Positions 1-6,541 of a stretch of 15,488 nt of DNA are shown here, one piece after another (the first letter of the stretch is position 1; every line of letters begins with the position of its first letter). Location: positions 1 to 15,488 of the forward strand of contig DASTHS010000278.1 of the NCBI GenBank assembly GCA_035718085.1, given 5' to 3'. Source of the DNA: DASTHS01 sp035718085. GTDB lineage: Bacteria > Actinomycetota > Acidimicrobiia > Acidimicrobiales > Palsa-688. Made by a program: the position numbers and the translations under genes. Below the pieces are notes generated by a model. The model had not been told where the DNA came from and ran no database searches. It saw nothing but the letters and a program-made list of their open reading frames with translations.

Positions 1-309
1 TGCATCAAGGTGCTGGGCGGCTCCAAGCGCCGCTACGCCTCGATCGGTGACATCTTCGTGGCCACCGTCAAAGACGCCATACCCGGCGCCAACGTGAAGA
101 AGGGCGACGTGGTCAAGTGCGTCGTCGTGCGGGTGAAGAAGGAGAAGCGCCGTCCCGACGGCAGCTACATCCGCTTCGACGAGAACGCCGCGGTGCTCAT
201 CAACGACCAGCAGCAGCCCCGCGGCACCCGCATCTTCGGGCCGGTGGGCCGCGAGCTGCGCGACAAGCGCTTCATGCGCATCATCAGCCTTGCCCCGGAG
301 GTGCTCTGA
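1..309 (+). CDS. rplN: 50S ribosomal protein L14 (uL14), 5'-truncated by window edge
   Basis: L14 is a primary 23S rRNA-binding protein of the large subunit that helps form an intersubunit bridge. The frame is open from base 1 (Cys-Ile-Lys-Val-Leu-Gly-Gly-Ser) and ends with TGA at 307-309, giving 102 residues. The family is about 122 residues, so roughly 20 N-terminal residues lie outside the window. Recognisable family blocks are LGGSKRRYASIGD near the start, RRPDGSYIRFDENAAV in the middle, and PRGTRIFGPVGRELRD followed by SLAPEVL at the C-terminus. It is the first visible gene of the spc operon and ends one base before rplX. The internal GTG at position 10 is not the true start, because family sequence continues upstream of it to the window edge. 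Identification is certain; only the 5' end is missing. Confidence 0.97.
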   Translation, partial: CIKVLGGSKRRYASIGDIFVATVKDAIPGANVKKGDVVKCVVVRVKKEKRRPDGSYIRFDENAAVLINDQQQPRGTRIFGPVGRELRDKRFMRIISLAPEVL

Positions 310-310
310 C

Positions 311-658
311 ATGGGCGTGCGCACCTACAAGCCGGCCCCCCGGCCGCAGAAGATGAAGATCAAGAAGGGCGACACCGTGCAGGTGCTCGCCGGCAAAGAC
401 CGCGGCCAGAGTGGCGTGGTCGAGCGGGTGATGCCCCTCACCGGCAAGGTGGTGGTCGACGGCGTCAACATCGTCAAGAAGCACCAGCGCCAGACCAGCG
501 CCCGGATCAAGGGCGGCATCATCGACAAGGCCATGCCGATCCAGGCGTCGAACGTCGCGCTGGTCTGCTCGACCGACGGCCCGACCCGCGTCGGGTACCG
601 CATCGACGACGACGGCACCAAGCACCGCGTCTGCCGCAAGTGCGGCAAGGAGATCTGA
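311..658 (+). CDS. rplX: 50S ribosomal protein L24 (uL24)
   Basis: L24 initiates large-subunit assembly by binding the 5' domain of 23S rRNA near the exit-tunnel rim. The product is 115 residues with the KOW-type core KMKIKKGDTVQVLAGKDRG (about residues 14-32) and the block GGIIDKAMPIQASNVALV. ATG 311 was chosen because GGAGG at 297-301, inside the end of rplN, lies 9 bases upstream. This adds a 14-residue basic N-terminal extension compared with homologues that begin at MKIKKGD (Met15). The C-terminal tail reads VCRKCGKEI (Cys108, Cys111). The partner half of the ribbon has only Cys86, followed by STDG, where many homologues have a second CxxC. It therefore looks like a partly eroded zinc ribbon. 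Confidence 0.97.
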   Translation: MGVRTYKPAPRPQKMKIKKGDTVQVLAGKDRGQSGVVERVMPLTGKVVVDGVNIVKKHQRQTSARIKGGIIDKAMPIQASNVALVCSTDGPTRVGYRIDDDGTKHRVCRKCGKEI

Positions 659-663
659 GCGCG

Positions 664-1242
664 ATGGCGACCACCACACCCACCTCGGTCGAGCGGCCCC
701 GCCTACGGGTCAAGTACGACACCGAGATCAAGGCGCAGCTGCAGCGCGACCTCGGCCTCGGGAACATCATGCTCGTGCCCCGGCTCGAGAAGATCGTGCT
801 GAACATGGGCGTCGGCCGGGCCACCCAGCAGGCGTCGCTGCTCGAAGGCGCCGTGCGCGACCTGACCGCCATCACCGGCCAGAAGCCGGTCACCACCCTC
901 GCCAAGAAGTCGATCGCCGGCTTCAAGCTGCGTGAGGGCAACGCCATCGGCGCCAAGGTGACCCTCCGCTCGGACCGCATGTGGGAGTTCTTCGACCGGC
1001 TCATCAGCCTGGCCGTGCCCCGCATCCGCGACTTCCGGGGCCTGCCCCCGCGCGGCTTCGACGGGCGGGGCAACTACACCTTCGGCCTCCCGGAGCAGCT
1101 CATGTTCCCGGAGATCGACTACGACAAGATCGACACCCAGCGGGGCATGGACATCACGATCGTGACCACGGCGCGCACCAACGCCGAGGGCCGGGCCCTG
1201 CTCGACGCGTTCGGCTTCCCGTTCCGCAAGGAAGGCAACTGA
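664..1242 (+). CDS. rplE: 50S ribosomal protein L5 (uL5)
   Basis: L5 binds 5S rRNA and anchors it to the central protuberance of the 50S subunit, where it also touches P-site tRNA. The product is 192 residues, slightly longer than the usual roughly 180 because of a Thr/Pro-rich N-terminal extension of about ten residues. Diagnostic blocks are PRLEKIVLNMGVG, the stretch from TGQKPVTTLAKKSIAGFKLREG to IGAKVTLR, RDFRGLPPRGFDGRGNYTFG, and the terminal DAFGFPFRKEGN. ATG 664 follows rplX by 5 bases, with an AAGGAG Shine-Dalgarno inside the 3' end of rplX (GGCAAGGAGATCTGA). A possible upstream start in the same frame near 640 lies within rplX and shows no family sequence. Confidence 0.97.
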   Translation: MATTTPTSVERPRLRVKYDTEIKAQLQRDLGLGNIMLVPRLEKIVLNMGVGRATQQASLLEGAVRDLTAITGQKPVTTLAKKSIAGFKLREGNAIGAKVTLRSDRMWEFFDRLISLAVPRIRDFRGLPPRGFDGRGNYTFGLPEQLMFPEIDYDKIDTQRGMDITIVTTARTNAEGRALLDAFGFPFRKEGN

Positions 1243-1243
1243 G

Positions 1244-1429
1244 ATGGCCAAGAAGGCGCTGATCATCAAGTCGCAGCGCAAGCCCAAGTTCAAGGTGCGG
1301 GCCTACACGCGCTGCCGGCGCTGCGGCCGACCGCACTCGGTGTTCCGCAAGTTCGGCCTGTGCCGCATCTGCCTGCGCCAGCTGGCGCACCAGGGCGAGA
1401 TCCCCGGCGTGACCAAGGCCAGCTGGTAG
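1244..1429 (+). CDS. rpsN: 30S ribosomal protein S14, zinc-binding (type Z) form
   Basis: S14 is a late-assembling protein of the 30S head. The product is 61 residues, exactly the length of the short zinc-ribbon form and not the roughly 90-100 residue zinc-free form. Four cysteines in two CxxC pairs (Cys24/27 in CRRCGRP, Cys40/43 in CRICLRQLA) form the zinc site. The end, HQGEIPGVTKASW, is the family signature. It starts one base after the rplE stop, so it is probably translated by coupling. Many actinobacteria keep a second zinc-free rpsN elsewhere under zinc-responsive control; nothing in this window bears on that. Confidence 0.98.
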   Translation: MAKKALIIKSQRKPKFKVRAYTRCRRCGRPHSVFRKFGLCRICLRQLAHQGEIPGVTKASW

Positions 1430-1442
1430 GGGAGGCGCGACC

Positions 1443-1847
1443 ATGACGATGACCGACCCGATCGCCGACATGCTCACCCGGGTGCGCAACGCCAACGTGG
1501 CGATGCACGACACGGTGCGCATGCCCAGCTCCAAGGTGAAAGAGGCGCTCGCCGCCGTCCTCGCCAAGGAGGGCTACATCACCGGCTTCAAGGTGACCGC
1601 GAACGACGGCCGCCCCGGCCAGGTGCTCGAGATCACCATGAAGTACGCCCCCGACCGCAGCCGCACGATCTCGGGGATCACCCGGGTGTCGAAGCCGGGA
1701 CTGCGCGTCTACCTCGCCGCCGACAAGCTGCCGCGCGTGCTCGGCGGCCTCGGCGTCGCCGTCCTGTCCACCAGCCAGGGGCTCATGACCGACCGTGAGG
1801 CGCGCCAGCGCCGGGTCGGTGGTGAAGTCCTCTGCCACGTCTGGTAG
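1443..1847 (+). CDS. rpsH: 30S ribosomal protein S8 (uS8)
   Basis: S8 binds the central domain of 16S rRNA, organises the 30S platform and, in Escherichia coli, represses translation of the spc operon by binding its mRNA. The product is 134 residues. Family signatures are MTDPIADMLTRVRNAN at the N-terminus, MPSSKVKEALAAVLAKEGYI, then ITRVSKPGLRVY and VLGGLGVAVLSTSQGLMTD, with the end GGEVLCHVW. The Shine-Dalgarno GGGGAGG lies just upstream in the 13-base gap after rpsN. ATG 1443 is preferred over the ATG two codons later because of the spacing. I did not find a convincing S8-type operator helix in the upstream mRNA, but a structure search would be needed to exclude one. Confidence 0.98.
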   Translation: MTMTDPIADMLTRVRNANVAMHDTVRMPSSKVKEALAAVLAKEGYITGFKVTANDGRPGQVLEITMKYAPDRSRTISGITRVSKPGLRVYLAADKLPRVLGGLGVAVLSTSQGLMTDREARQRRVGGEVLCHVW

Positions 1848-1860
1848 CGGAGGCACCCCC

Positions 1861-2400
1861 ATGAGCCGCATCGGCCGCAACCCCATCCCCGTGCCCAGCG
1901 GCGTCGAGGTGACCCTGTCGGGTCGCTCCGTCGCCGTGAAGGGCCCCAAGGGCAGCCTCAGCCACGAGCTGCCCGCCGAGATCACCGTGCGCCAGGAGGC
2001 GTCGACCCTCGTGGTCGAACGCCCCAACGACGAGCGCCAGAACCGTGCCCTGCACGGCCTGACCCGCAGCCTGGTCAACAACATGGTCGTCGGCGTGACC
2101 GACGGCTTCACCAAGGAGCTCGAGATCGTCGGCGTCGGCTACCGGGCCACCGCCCGGGGCACCTCGGCCATCGAGCTGGCCCTCGGGTTCAGCCACCCGG
2201 TGGTCGTCGACGCCCCCGACGGCATCAGCTTCGAGGTGCCCGCGCCCACCCGCATCGCCGTGCGCGGCATCGACAAAGAGCTGGTCGGCCAGGTGGCGGC
2301 CAACATCCGCAAGATCCGCAAGCCCGAGCCCTACAAGGGCAAGGGCGTCCGCTACCTCGGCGAACGGGTCATCCGCAAGGCCGGCAAGGCCGCGAAGTAG
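1861..2400 (+). CDS. rplF: 50S ribosomal protein L6 (uL6)
   Basis: L6 binds 23S rRNA near the factor-binding site and the sarcin-ricin loop. The product is 179 residues, the normal length, with two duplicated alpha/beta domains. It begins MSRIGRNPIPVPSGVEV, continues through VAVKGPKGSLSHELP and NNMVVGVTDGFTKELEIVGVGYRA, and ends with the conserved RNA-binding tail KPEPYKGKGVRYLGE then VIRKAGKAAK. ATG 1861 follows GGAGG at about 1850-1854 in the 13-base gap behind rpsH. The frame is open upstream into rpsH, but that part carries no L6 sequence. Confidence 0.98.
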   Translation: MSRIGRNPIPVPSGVEVTLSGRSVAVKGPKGSLSHELPAEITVRQEASTLVVERPNDERQNRALHGLTRSLVNNMVVGVTDGFTKELEIVGVGYRATARGTSAIELALGFSHPVVVDAPDGISFEVPAPTRIAVRGIDKELVGQVAANIRKIRKPEPYKGKGVRYLGERVIRKAGKAAK

Positions 2401-2406
2401 GACGAC

Positions 2407-2772
2407 ATGAGCACCTCGACCAAAGACAAGCAGGTCGCCCGGGCACGTCGGCACCACCGGGTGCGCAAGAAGGTCGCCGGCACCGCCGAGCGCCCCCGCC
2501 TGGCGGTGTTCCGCTCCAACAAGCACATCGTCGCCCAGGTGATCGACGACCGCTCGGGCCGCACCCTGGCCGCCGCCTCGTCGGTGGAGAAGGACCTGCG
2601 CGGCGGCCCGACGGGCAACCGCTCCACGGCCACCACGGTCGGCCGCCTCGTCGCCGAGCGCGCCCGCGCCGCCGGCGTGTCGCAGGTGGTCTTCGACCGC
2701 GGGGGCTTCCTCTACCACGGACGGGTGGCCGCCGTCGCCGACGCGGCGCGCGACGCCGGACTGGAGTTCTGA
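2407..2772 (+). CDS. rplR: 50S ribosomal protein L18 (uL18)
   Basis: L18 binds 5S rRNA together with L5 and helps dock it on the large subunit. The product is 121 residues, a normal length. Family signatures are the basic N-terminus ARARRHHRVRKKVAGTAERPRLAVFRSNKHI, the motif AQVIDDRSGRTLAAASS, and the C-terminal VVFDRGGFLYHGRVAAVADAAR. The start is 6 bases after the rplF stop, with only a weak AGGAC-like Shine-Dalgarno, so coupling to rplF translation is likely. Confidence 0.98.
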   Translation: MSTSTKDKQVARARRHHRVRKKVAGTAERPRLAVFRSNKHIVAQVIDDRSGRTLAAASSVEKDLRGGPTGNRSTATTVGRLVAERARAAGVSQVVFDRGGFLYHGRVAAVADAARDAGLEF

Positions 2773-2776
2773 GCAG

Positions 2777-3325
2777 ATGGCAGACCAGCAGTACGAAGAC
2801 CGCACGATCAAGGTCAACCGCGTCGCCAAGGTCGTCAAGGGCGGCCGGCGCTTCAGCTTCGCCGCCCTCATGGTGATCGGCGACGGCCAGGGCAACGTCG
2901 GCCTGGGCTACGGCAAGGCCAAGGAGGCCGGCCTCGCGGTGCAAAAGGGCATCGAAGAGGCCAAGAAGAACATGTTCAAGGTGCCGCTGGCCGGCAGCAC
3001 CATCACCCACCCCATCCTCGGCGAGGCCGGGGCCGGGCGGGTGCTGCTCAAGCCGGCCGCCCCCGGCACCGGCGTCATCGCCGGTGGTGCCGCCCGCGCC
3101 ATCCTCGAGATGGCCGGCATCCACGACATCCTGGCCAAGTCGCTGGGCTCGTCGAACAGCATCAACGTCGCCCAGGCGACCGTCGCCGGCCTGCGCGCCC
3201 TCAAGCGCCCCGACGACATCGCCCGCCTGCGGGGCAAGTCCCCCGAAGAGGTGACCCCCGCCGGGGTGTGGCGTGCCTACCAGGAGGCCCAGCGCGGCCC
3301 CCACGTGCCTGACGAGGTGGCGTGA
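2777..3325 (+). CDS. rpsE: 30S ribosomal protein S5 (uS5)
   Basis: S5 sits at the mRNA entrance of the 30S subunit, contributes to mRNA unwinding and decoding fidelity, and carries the loop where spectinomycin-resistance changes arise. The product is 182 residues. It has the double-stranded-RNA-binding-like domain starting at DRTIKVNRVAKVVKGGRRFSF, including an ordinary VVKGGR loop with no sign of resistance-type change. A ribosomal S5 domain-2-like fold follows, with APGTGVIAGGAARAILEMAGI and the SLGSSNSINVAQATVAGL block. It starts 4 bases after rplR, with GGAG inside the end of that gene, and its TGA overlaps the rpmD ATG by one base. Confidence 0.98.
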   Translation: MADQQYEDRTIKVNRVAKVVKGGRRFSFAALMVIGDGQGNVGLGYGKAKEAGLAVQKGIEEAKKNMFKVPLAGSTITHPILGEAGAGRVLLKPAAPGTGVIAGGAARAILEMAGIHDILAKSLGSSNSINVAQATVAGLRALKRPDDIARLRGKSPEEVTPAGVWRAYQEAQRGPHVPDEVA

Positions 3326-3513
3326 TGGCCGACTTGAAGGTCAAGCAGGTCAAGAGCGGCATCGGCACCAAGCCCAAGCACCGCGGCACGCTGCGGGCGC
3401 TCGGCCTGCACGGCATCGGCACCACCAACACCCTGCCCGACCGTCCCGAGATCCGCGGGATGATCGCCCGGGTGCCCCACCTGATCACCGTGGAAAAGGA
3501 GGTCGAGGCGTGA
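3325..3513 (+). CDS. rpmD: 50S ribosomal protein L30 (uL30)
   Basis: L30 is a small 23S rRNA-binding protein of the large subunit, absent from some bacterial lineages but retained here. The product is 62 residues with the family pattern LKVKQVKSGIGTKPKHRGTL, then LGLHGIGTTNTLPDRPEIRGM, then the terminal HLITVEKEVEA. ATG 3325 overlaps the rpsE stop by one base (TGATG) and has GAGGTG about 6 bases upstream. A GTG one codon earlier is in frame but less well placed. The stop overlaps the rplO start, so rpsE, rpmD and rplO form a translationally coupled trio. Confidence 0.96.
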   Translation: MADLKVKQVKSGIGTKPKHRGTLRALGLHGIGTTNTLPDRPEIRGMIARVPHLITVEKEVEA

Positions 3514-3998
3514 AGCTGCACGACCTGACCCCGCCCGCCGGCTCCACCCACCCGCGCCGCCGCGTCGGCCGCGGCATCGCCGGCAAGGGCGGCAAGACCG
3601 CCGGCCGTGGCACCAAGGGTCAGGGAGCCCGCGGCAACATCAAGCCCGGGTTCGAGGGCGGCCAGCTGCCCCTGACCCAGCGCATCCCGAAGCTCAAGGG
3701 CTTCAAGAACCCCTTCCGGGTCGAGTACGGGGTGATCAACCTCGACACGCTCCAGGAGGCGTCGGGCGACTCGATCACCCCCGACACCCTCCGCGCCGCC
3801 GGGCTGGTGCACAAGCACGGCCTGGTCAAGGTGCTCGGCCGGGGTGAGCTGACCCGCAAGGTCGACGTGGCCGCCCACGCCTTCTCGGCGACGGCCCGCT
3901 CGGCGATCGAGGCGAACGGCGGCACCGTCACGGTGATCCCCGCGCCGTGGGGCGACCGGCGCCCGCCGGCGAAGGGCAACGCCCTCACCAACCGCTAG
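3510..3998 (+). CDS. rplO: 50S ribosomal protein L15 (uL15)
   Basis: L15 is a late-assembly protein that threads its extended glycine-rich N-terminus into the large-subunit core. The product is 162 residues, a little longer than the roughly 145 of many bacteria because of a basic tail ending PAKGNALTNR. Landmarks are the glycine/basic N-terminal arm (RRVGRGIAGKGGKTAGRGTK), FEGGQLPLTQRIPKLKGFKN, and the GLVKVLGRGELTRKVDVAAHAFS domain. GTG 3510 overlaps the rpmD TGA (GTGA) and has an excellent AAGGAGG at about 3496-3502. It is the last gene of the spc unit: the next 142 bases hold a hairpin and a promoter-like sequence before secY. The upstream frame is open but is only a shadow of rpsE and rpmD. 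Confidence 0.97.
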   Translation: MKLHDLTPPAGSTHPRRRVGRGIAGKGGKTAGRGTKGQGARGNIKPGFEGGQLPLTQRIPKLKGFKNPFRVEYGVINLDTLQEASGDSITPDTLRAAGLVHKHGLVKVLGRGELTRKVDVAAHAFSATARSAIEANGGTVTVIPAPWGDRRPPAKGNALTNR

Positions 3999-4018
3999 CC
4001 CACCCGGCGACTTCCTCC

Positions 4019-4050
4019 AGGGCCTCCGCACCTCCCGGTGCGGGGGCCCT
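4019..4050 (+). terminator. Hairpin downstream of rplO (terminator-like, no T-tract)
   Basis: Bases 4019-4032 and 4037-4050 form a 14-bp stem with a single G-T wobble (T4025 against G4046) closed by the tetraloop TCCC. It begins 21 bases past the rplO stop. No run of T follows, so it is not a canonical intrinsic terminator. High-GC actinobacteria commonly have strong hairpins without U-tracts after operons. Function as a full terminator, an attenuator or an RNA-stabilising end is inferred. Confidence 0.65.
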
Positions 4051-4077
4051 CGTCGCGTGAGGGCAGGCGGGGTCGTT

Positions 4078-4109
4078 GCCTGGCCGATCCGGGCCAGGCC
4101 CGCTACCTT
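4078..4109 (+). promoter_or_regulatory. Inverted repeat and candidate promoter upstream of secY
   Basis: An 8-bp perfect inverted repeat (GCCTGGCC at 4078-4085, GGCCAGGC at 4092-4099) with a 6-base loop lies just upstream of TACCTT at 4104-4109, a plausible -10 box. No good -35 hexamer is present at 17 bases. The repeat occupies the -10/-35 spacer, where an operator could sit, or it could be a second terminator hairpin for the upstream operon. The -10-like context CGCTACCTT resembles CGCTACCAT upstream of rpmJ. This is suggestive only. Confidence 0.35.
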
Positions 4110-4140
4110 CTCGTCGGTGACGTCCAGGCAGGAGCTCTAG

Positions 4141-5463
4141 ATGCGCGGCACGCTGTCGAACCTGGCGAACATGTTCCGGGTCGCCGACCTGCGCAAGAAG
4201 GTGTTCTTCACCCTGGCGATCATCATCGTCTACCGCTTCGGGGCGAACATCCCGTGCCCGGGCATCGACTTCAACGCCGTGCACACGCTGACCAACAGCG
4301 CCGCCAAGGGCGGGGTGATCAGCTTCCTCAACCTCTTCAGCGGCGGGGCGCTCACCAAGTTCGCGGTGTTCGGGCTCGGCATCATGCCGTACATCACCAG
4401 CTCGATCATCATCCAGCTGCTGATGGTGGTCATCCCCAAGCTCGAGCAGTGGCGCGAAGAGGGCGCCACCGGCCAGAAGAAGCTGACCCAGGTCACCCGC
4501 TACCTGACCATCGCCCTGGCCGTGATGCAGTCGACCGGCCTGGCCTACGTGTTCCACAACGGCGGCGGCGGCCTCCTCGGCGGGGGCAGCGGCCTCAACG
4601 TCGACCTGATCCCGAAGTTCACCGCCCCCCGGGTGCTGCTCATCGTGCTCACCATGACCGCCGGCACGGTGGTCGTGATGTGGCTCGGGGAGCTGATCAC
4701 CCAGCGCGGCATCGGCCAGGGCATGTCGGTGCTGATCTTCACCAACGTGGTGGCCACCCTGCCCGCCGGCGGTGCCGCCATCAAGGCGGAGGCCGGGGTG
4801 GTCAAGTTCGTCGCCATCCTGGCCATCACCATCGGCCTGCTGGTGATGATCGTCTTCATCGAGAACGGCCAGCGGCGCATCCCGGTGACCTTCGCCAAGC
4901 GGGTGGTCGGGCGGCGCATGTACGGCGGGCAGAGCACCTACATCCCGATGAAGGTGAACACCGGCGGCGTCGTGCCGATCATCTTCGCCAGCTCGGTGCT
5001 CTACTTCCCGATCCTCGTCTCGAACGTCCTGCCGGCCCACGGGTGGGGCAAGACGGTGCAGGCCTGGATCTCGGCCCACCTGGCCCAGCCGAGCAGCTTC
5101 GTGTACATCGCCGCCTACGGCGTCTTGGTGCTGCTGTTCGCCTTCTTCTACGCCGGCATCACCTTCGACCCCCACCAGCAGGCCGACGTGATCCGCCGCC
5201 AGGGCGGCTACATCCCCGGCATCCGCCCCGGGCCGCCCACCGAGCGCCACCTGGCGCTGATCCTCAACCGGGTCACCGTGGTCGGCGCCGTGTGGCTGGC
5301 CGCCATCGCCCTGCTGCCGTCGATCATGCTGTCGCTCTGGCACGTGCAGAACTACCCCTTCGCCGGCACGACGATCCTGATCGCCGTCGGCGTGGCCCTC
5401 GAGACCATGAAGCAGGTCGACAGCCAGTTGATGCTGCGCAACTACGAGGGCTTCCTCAAATAG
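4141..5463 (+). CDS. secY: Protein translocase subunit SecY
   Basis: SecY is the channel subunit of the SecYEG translocon that moves unfolded proteins across, and inserts them into, the cytoplasmic membrane. The product is 440 residues with about ten hydrophobic segments. Signatures are the N-terminal FRVADLRKKVFFTLAIIIVYRFGANIPCPG (TM1), GIMPYITSSIIIQLL (TM2 region, about 80-94), GELITQRGIGQGMSVLIFTNVV (about 183-204), KVNTGGVVPIIFASS, and the cytoplasmic loop FDPHQQADVIRRQGGYIPGIRPG (about 342-364). A glycine-rich insert, GGGGLLGGGSG, lies at 141-151. AGGAG at 4130-4134 sits 6 bases before ATG 4141. The 142-base gap with hairpin and promoter-like box before it suggests partly independent expression from the ribosomal genes. 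Confidence 0.98.
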   Translation: MRGTLSNLANMFRVADLRKKVFFTLAIIIVYRFGANIPCPGIDFNAVHTLTNSAAKGGVISFLNLFSGGALTKFAVFGLGIMPYITSSIIIQLLMVVIPKLEQWREEGATGQKKLTQVTRYLTIALAVMQSTGLAYVFHNGGGGLLGGGSGLNVDLIPKFTAPRVLLIVLTMTAGTVVVMWLGELITQRGIGQGMSVLIFTNVVATLPAGGAAIKAEAGVVKFVAILAITIGLLVMIVFIENGQRRIPVTFAKRVVGRRMYGGQSTYIPMKVNTGGVVPIIFASSVLYFPILVSNVLPAHGWGKTVQAWISAHLAQPSSFVYIAAYGVLVLLFAFFYAGITFDPHQQADVIRRQGGYIPGIRPGPPTERHLALILNRVTVVGAVWLAAIALLPSIMLSLWHVQNYPFAGTTILIAVGVALETMKQVDSQLMLRNYEGFLK

Positions 5464-5500
5464 TGCCCCCGCCGACACGGGGCGGCCCGGTGGGGGGCCG

Positions 5501-6175
5501 GTGAACCCGGGGGCACGGCTGATCGTCCTCGGCAAGCAGGGCGCCGGCAAGGGCACCCAGGCGGTGCGGCTGTCGCGCCACTACGTGGTGCCGCACATCT
5601 CGACCGGCGACACGTTCCGTGCCGCCGTGCGCTCGGGGTCGGAGTTCGGCCGCAAGGCGAAGACCTACCTCGACGCGGGCGAGCTGGTGCCCGACGAGGT
5701 CGTCGTCGGGGTGGTGCGCGAGCGGCTGACCCGCGACGACACCAGCCACCGGGGGTTCATCCTCGACGGGTTCCCGCGCACCGTCGGGCAGGCCGAGGCG
5801 CTCGAGGAGATCCTCGCCCCCCGCCGCCTCGACGTGGTGCTCAACATGGAGATCGACACCGACCACGTGCTGGCCCGCATCGCCAGCCGCCGGGTGTGCT
5901 CCGACTGCGGGGCGAACTACAGCGTCACCGACAACCCGTCCCGGGTGAAGGGCATCTGCGACGTGTGCGGCGGCGAGGTGGTGCAGCGCGACGACGACAC
6001 CGAGGCGGCCATCCGCCGCCGCCTCGACCTCTACGAGCGCGAGACCGCCCCGCTGATCGGCTGGTACGAGCAGCGGGGGCTGCTGGCCACCCTCGACGCC
6101 ATGGGCAGCCCCGACGAGGTGACCGACCGCCTCGTCGCCGAGGTCGACAAGCGCAAGTTCAGCCTCGGGCGCTGA
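5501..6175 (+). CDS. adk: Adenylate kinase, long form with zinc-type LID
   Basis: Adenylate kinase interconverts ATP + AMP and 2 ADP in the cytoplasm. The product is 224 residues. The P-loop is GKQGAGKGT (11-19), followed by HISTGDTFRAAV (AMP site), FILDGFPRT (87-94) and the QRDDD region (162-166). The LID domain carries Cys133/Cys136 (CSDCG) and Cys153/Cys156 (CDVCG), which marks the zinc-containing long form. Most actinobacterial enzymes that I know of are the short form without these cysteines, so the type is mildly notable. GTG 5501 follows a G-rich stretch, 37 bases after secY. No ATG alternative lies upstream of the P-loop strand. It is co-oriented with secY as in the classical secY-adk-map order. 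Confidence 0.97.
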   Translation: MNPGARLIVLGKQGAGKGTQAVRLSRHYVVPHISTGDTFRAAVRSGSEFGRKAKTYLDAGELVPDEVVVGVVRERLTRDDTSHRGFILDGFPRTVGQAEALEEILAPRRLDVVLNMEIDTDHVLARIASRRVCSDCGANYSVTDNPSRVKGICDVCGGEVVQRDDDTEAAIRRRLDLYERETAPLIGWYEQRGLLATLDAMGSPDEVTDRLVAEVDKRKFSLGR

Positions 6176-6229
6176 CCCGCCCGGCCGGGGTCGCCCACCG
6201 CACGCCGGGGAAGCGGCCGAAGACGTGCT

Positions 6230-6475
6230 TCACCGCCCGGTGCGCATCTTGCGGACCACCTCGTCGTCCTCGAGCTCGGCGGCCAGCTGCAGCGCCCGGT
6301 CGAGGTTCACCGCGGGGACGCCCATCTTGGCGGTGGGGAAGTCGGGGGCCGGGCGGCGCTGCACCGAGTCACGGATGGCCCCGTTGAGTGCCTGCTTGAA
6401 GCTCTCTCCCCGCTCCCGCATGCGGCGCCGCACCATCGCCTCCGTGTCGGCATCGAGGGTGACGGTCGTACGCAC
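6230..6475 (-). CDS. VapB-like ribbon-helix-helix antitoxin, orphan
   Basis: The product is 81 residues. The N-terminus VRTTVTLDADTEAMVRRRMR is a typical ribbon-helix-helix DNA-binding strand and helix. It is followed by ERGESFKQALNGAIRDSV and a C-terminal arm, PAVNLDRALQLAAELEDDEV, of the kind antitoxins of the VapB group use to occupy a PIN-domain toxin. That pattern is seen directly; the family assignment is from knowledge. GTG 6475 was chosen because the RHH strand begins there and because TAGGAT (6486-6481, minus strand) ends 5 bases before it, giving a probable leaderless transcript. ATG 6505 would add ten residues of unrelated sequence. No toxin follows: only 54 bases separate the stop from the convergent adk end, and divergent map lies upstream. 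It is a solitary antitoxin or a freestanding regulator set inside a housekeeping operon. Confidence 0.85.
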   Translation of the reverse strand: MRTTVTLDADTEAMVRRRMRERGESFKQALNGAIRDSVQRRPAPDFPTAKMGVPAVNLDRALQLAAELEDDEVVRKMRTGR

Positions 6476-6523
6476 AGCCGATCCTAATCTTCGCGTCACG
6501 CGCATGACTGCATGATGCGTACG
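6476..6523 (-). promoter_or_regulatory. Antitoxin promoter with tandem octamer repeats
   Basis: On the minus strand, TAGGAT (6486-6481) is a good -10 box placed for transcription to start at the GTG codon (6475). A weak -35 candidate, AGTCAT, lies 17 bases upstream (6509-6504). Overlapping it, the plus strand reads GCATGACT (6502-6509) directly followed by GCATGATG (6510-6517), two octamers sharing GCATGA. Ribbon-helix-helix repressors often bind tandem short half-sites at their own promoter, so these are candidate autoregulatory operators. This is inferred from pattern alone. Confidence 0.45.
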
Positions 6524-6541
6524 CCGCGAGCAGCGTGCCGG

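Noticed and set aside
3985..5556. A 523-codon minus-strand frame opposite secY, and a 488-codon plus-strand frame (4038-5504) in another phase
   Set aside because: Both overlap secY entirely, are rich in His, Asp, Arg and Gly with no membrane or domain pattern, and are composition shadows.
5456..6229. A PIN-domain toxin partner for the antitoxin, downstream on the minus strand
   Set aside because: Only 54 bases are free before adk. Minus-strand frames inside adk lack the acidic residues and hydrophobic start typical of PIN toxins and read as antisense shadow.
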